A stretch of DNA of 7,230 nucleotides from Candidatus Atribacteria bacterium (GTDB taxonomy: Bacteria > Atribacterota > JS1 > SB-45 > 34-128), in NCBI GenBank assembly GCA_003451675.1, contig DMCY01000109.1, forward strand, positions 1 to 7,230, given 5' to 3'. This document shows, piece by piece, positions 5,051-7,230 of this stretch (its first letter is position 1; each line of letters opens with the position of its first letter). The position numbers and the translations under genes are program-made. The notes beneath the pieces were generated by a model, which was not told the origin of the DNA, did not search any database, and saw nothing but the letters and a program-made list of their open reading frames with translations.

Positions 5051-6195
5051 TAAAAGATAACACTCCCTTTACATAGAGTGCGGACAATTTGCAGCCTATC
5101 ATCACTAGTTTGATAATAAAATAGGGTTAGGTTGGCAGGTGCTCCCACTTCCAGTTTACCATAATTGTGAGACATTTCTATAACCTTTGCCGGGTTAATG
5201 GTACACAAAGGGATGGTATTAGCTAAATTATTCCCCGTAAATCTGATAAAATGAGCAATATCCCAATCTAAAAGATGACCAGCTCCAGCAAGGATACCAT
5301 TGCCAGCAAGGCCAAGGTGGCCACCTTTAAATACTTTTACTTCCATATTCCCCCACTTATAAATACCTGGATTTAATCCTCCAGCTAAAGCAACATCGCT
5401 AGTCAATATTAGCCTTTCTAGGCCTTTAGCTCGAGCAAACACCTTTACCACCGAGGAAGGCAAATGGAATCCATCGCAGATAATACCGGCAAATAATTCA
5501 TCAGCAGCCAATTGTTCCCAGATATAATTGTTTACTTTGGGAAGAATCAGATAACTGCCGTTCCCCAGGTGGGTGGAAAATTGCGCACCCGCTTTTATGG
5601 CCTCCTTAATTATTTTAGGAGTTGCTCCAGTGTGACCGATAGCAATTTTAACACCTGTATGGGTAACCTTTCTAATAAAATCTAAAGAACCTTCCCTCTC
5701 GGGAGCTACGGTCACCATCACAATTCGACCTTCTGCCGCTTCCTGCCACTGCTTAAATTCTTCAAAATCAGGATCCCGAATAAAGCTCGGGTCATGACAT
5801 CCTCTCGGACCTTCTTCAGAAGAGACGAAAGGACCTTCAATATGTATCCCCGGAATAGCTTCCTTGATATCAGGCGAGGTATTTATTGCTTTTGAAATTA
5901 TTTCTAAATTTTTCAATATTCTTTCATGGGGAGAGGAAATAATAGTGGGGATATGCTGAGTAGTTCCGGAAGCAGCAAGATTGGAAATAATATTTCTTAG
6001 ATGTTCTTCCGAGAAATCTTCTAAACTATAATCGCTCCCTTTATAGCCATTTACCTGTAAGTCGAAAAACCCCGGGGAGACATAAGGTAAATTATGCCCA
6101 CTTCCGGGTAATAAATTAATATTCTTTATAAAACCTTCCTTTATTTCAACCTCAATAGGTTTCTCATTAAAAACAGAAATCCCTTTAACTTTCAT
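5050..6195 (-). CDS. nagA: N-acetylglucosamine-6-phosphate deacetylase, divergent NagA-type amidohydrolase
   Basis: A 381-residue cytoplasmic metal-dependent amidohydrolase, of normal NagA length, predicted to remove acetate from GlcNAc-6-phosphate before deamination to fructose-6-phosphate. Visible landmarks: PGFFDLQVNGYKG (41-53; Gln-x-Asn as in E. coli NagA rather than His-x-His), HIEGPF with metal-binding Glu120, IGHTGA with His188, STHLGNGS with His209, CDGFHLP with His244, and LTSDVALAGG with catalytic Asp267. The C-terminus has TINPAKVIEM and the GKLEVGAPANLTLF strand. All metal and catalytic positions are present. However, THLGNGS replaces the usual THLxNAM, and NNYIWEQLAADELFAGIICD differs from the canonical GVVGA segment, so the substrate may be another N-acetyl sugar phosphate. 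ATG follows GGCGGA by about 8 bases and lies 13 bases after the methyltransferase stop, indicating co-transcription. No nagB is in view. Confidence 0.85.
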   Translation of the reverse strand: MKVKGISVFNEKPIEVEIKEGFIKNINLLPGSGHNLPYVSPGFFDLQVNGYKGSDYSLEDFSEEHLRNIISNLAASGTTQHIPTIISSPHERILKNLEIISKAINTSPDIKEAIPGIHIEGPFVSSEEGPRGCHDPSFIRDPDFEEFKQWQEAAEGRIVMVTVAPEREGSLDFIRKVTHTGVKIAIGHTGATPKIIKEAIKAGAQFSTHLGNGSYLILPKVNNYIWEQLAADELFAGIICDGFHLPSSVVKVFARAKGLERLILTSDVALAGGLNPGIYKWGNMEVKVFKGGHLGLAGNGILAGAGHLLDWDIAHFIRFTGNNLANTIPLCTINPAKVIEMSHNYGKLEVGAPANLTLFYYQTSDDRLQIVRTLCKGSVIF

Positions 6196-6208
6196 AATTA
6201 TTTCCGCC

Positions 6209-7033
6209 TTATGTTTTCTTAGCTTTTAAAGTAAAGGTTAGGGGGAGCATCCCTTTGTATTCGGGAAAATACCACCATCCCTCTTCATCTTTTACCATAC
6301 TGGGAAGCCCTTTATAGAATAATTTATCATATTCGTGTAAGAATTCAATTTTCAAACCAGCTTCGATTAAAGAGGTAAGGATTTCACCCAATGGCCAGGT
6401 CCAATCATAAGTCGGGTTTTTGGGGATATATTCTCCATCGGAGTAATCCGGGGTATCGTCATCCCAAAGAGTCGGTTTTTCCGCATGGAAATAAGGATAC
6501 TTGATTTTTAATTCTCCCTGTTTATCATTATCAAATAGATAAAACGACGGATGTATTTCCATTATGTAAAAGATTCCGCCGGGTTTCAGATAATGAGAAG
6601 TTATTTTCCCCCATTCTTTTATATCCTTTAGCCAACTTAATACTCCTTGGGAAGTATAGACAATATCAAATTTCTCTTTCAGGGTCTTGGGTAAATCATA
6701 GATATTCGATTCGATAAACCGGGCTTTTAAACCTAATCTTCTTTTTAATTCATTGGCTATTTTTATAGATTCCCCGGAAAAATCTACTCCGGTCACCTGC
6801 GCACCCTCTAAGACCCAGGACAATGAATCGGTACCGATATGACATTGAAGGTGCAGCAAGAATTTGTCTTTTACGCTTCCTATTTCCTTTTTCTGTATTT
6901 CATCAATCAATGATTTTCCCTGTTTTAGTTTTTCGATATCATATGATTTATAATGAACCGGAGCTATCTCATCCCAAAATGCCTGATTTACTTTTTCTGC
7001 TTTTTTATTTATTTTATCTAATTTTTTAGTCAT
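6209..7033 (-). CDS. Class I SAM-dependent methyltransferase
   Basis: A 274-residue cytoplasmic protein with a Rossmann-type methyltransferase core. I choose the ATG at 7031-7033 because AGAGGT, six bases upstream, is an ideal ribosome site; an ATG five codons earlier (7048) would place that site inside the coding sequence. Motif I is LLHLQCHIGTDSL (59-71), with Cys-His-Ile-Gly in place of the common GxGxG glycines. VTGVDFS (Asp84) is the ribose-binding acidic strand end, SNIYDLP (110-116) the adenine-contact motif, and DIVYTSQGVLSWL (123-135) and LKPGGIFYIME (149-159) the following strands. The C-terminal third, rich in Trp and Tyr (DWTWPLGEI, EEGWWYFPEY), is typical of a subgroup of small-molecule methyltransferases of unknown substrate. 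It is the first gene of a pair with NagA, 13 bases away. The substrate is unknown. Confidence 0.87.
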   Translation of the reverse strand: MTKKLDKINKKAEKVNQAFWDEIAPVHYKSYDIEKLKQGKSLIDEIQKKEIGSVKDKFLLHLQCHIGTDSLSWVLEGAQVTGVDFSGESIKIANELKRRLGLKARFIESNIYDLPKTLKEKFDIVYTSQGVLSWLKDIKEWGKITSHYLKPGGIFYIMEIHPSFYLFDNDKQGELKIKYPYFHAEKPTLWDDDTPDYSDGEYIPKNPTYDWTWPLGEILTSLIEAGLKIEFLHEYDKLFYKGLPSMVKDEEGWWYFPEYKGMLPLTFTLKAKKT

Positions 7034-7048
7034 AATATAACCTCTCAT

Positions 7049-7162
7049 AAAACTTTTGGTAGTACCTTAGGTAGTATTGCAGATATGCCTACATATCGGA
7101 GAACCCGGAAATAACCGAGAATTTAATTACCGCTATTTGCAGCTTGTCTTTGCTTAACTCTA
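7049..7162 (-). other. Structured leader of the methyltransferase-NagA transcript
   Basis: No gene is seen here. On the plus strand GATATG-CCTA-CATATC (7082-7097) is a perfect 6-base hairpin with a 4-base loop, and TACCTTAGGTA is a small inverted repeat in a doubled GGTAGTA unit (7057-7075). Imperfectly repeated CCGG/CCGA motifs lie at about 7097-7120. The arrangement suggests a folded leader but matches no riboswitch or T-box I recognise. Confidence 0.35.
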
Positions 7163-7168
7163 ACTAAT

Positions 7169-7197
7169 AGTGTATAGAAAGAATAATTAAGAGTCAA
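7169..7197 (-). promoter_or_regulatory. Candidate promoter of the methyltransferase-NagA operon
   Basis: TTGACT (7192-7197) and TACACT (7169-7174) are 17 bases apart on the minus strand; the -35 box matches five of six consensus positions and the -10 box four. A start near 7162 would give a leader of about 130 bases. An overlapping TATACA (7171-7176) with a 15-base spacer is an alternative -10 box. Confidence 0.45.
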
Positions 7198-7230
7198 ATC
7201 ATAATCTTAAAACTAAACTGAAATTTTACA

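Noticed and set aside
4891..5076. 61-codon plus-strand reading frame
   Set aside because: Antisense to the lipoprotein start and crosses the hairpin at 5008-5038; no ribosome site or recognisable sequence.
6823..7029. 68-codon plus-strand reading frame
   Set aside because: Antisense shadow of the methyltransferase N-terminus, with low-complexity hydrophobic translation.
7034..7048. Five-codon N-terminal extension of the methyltransferase
   Set aside because: The AGAGGT inside it is correctly spaced as the ribosome site for the ATG at 7031-7033.
1..7230. CRISPR array, tRNA, rRNA, transposase or integrase
   Set aside because: No regularly spaced repeats, no tRNA T-loop pattern (GGTTCNANTCC), no rRNA core sequence and no recombinase motifs were seen on either strand.

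Overview
The window is AT-rich bacterial chromosomal DNA in which every supported gene lies on the minus strand, so transcription runs from high to low coordinates. Clear Shine-Dalgarno sites (AGGAGGT, AGGTGA, AAGGGGTGA, AGAGGT) precede most starts. The GGDEF protein and overall style recall anaerobic candidate phyla such as Atribacterota, but this is an impression from memory; a Firmicutes-like or other deep-branching anaerobe is not excluded.

In transcription order: (1) a structured leader with a candidate promoter (about 7049-7197); (2) a class I SAM-dependent methyltransferase (7033-6209), followed after 13 bases by (3) a divergent NagA-type N-acetylglucosamine-6-phosphate deacetylase (6195-5050); (4) a hairpin whose U-tract lies on the plus strand (5008-5050); (5) a small lipoprotein of unnamed type (4973-4575); (6) a DUF2330 surface protein with a signal peptide and C-terminal anchor (4487-3507); (7) a 476-base non-coding stretch (3506-3031 before the next remnant's stop) with an AT-rich inverted repeat, three tandem 7-mers, a 16-base palindrome, two candidate promoters and a class I cyclic-di-GMP (GEMM-I) riboswitch ending in a U-tract; (8) a broken fragment of a DUF554 membrane protein (about 3178-3029); (9) a two-TM PAS-GAF-PAS-GGDEF diguanylate cyclase (2860-836); (10) a broken C-terminus of a Gfo/Idh/MocA oxidoreductase (about 834-579) directly after the cyclase stop; (11) the first 141 codons of a DUF362 protein running off the window at position 1.

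The most informative part is 3300-836. A c-di-GMP riboswitch heads the transcript that reaches a c-di-GMP synthase, so the enzyme's product is likely to control its own synthesis. The cyclase also keeps the RxxD product-inhibition site, giving two possible feedback layers. The cyclase is flanked by two unrelated gene remnants, suggesting that this locus was rearranged. Neither remnant is visible as an intact ORF; both were found by reading other frames. The upstream methyltransferase/NagA pair and the Gfo/Idh/MocA remnant hint at a former amino-sugar or carbohydrate context.
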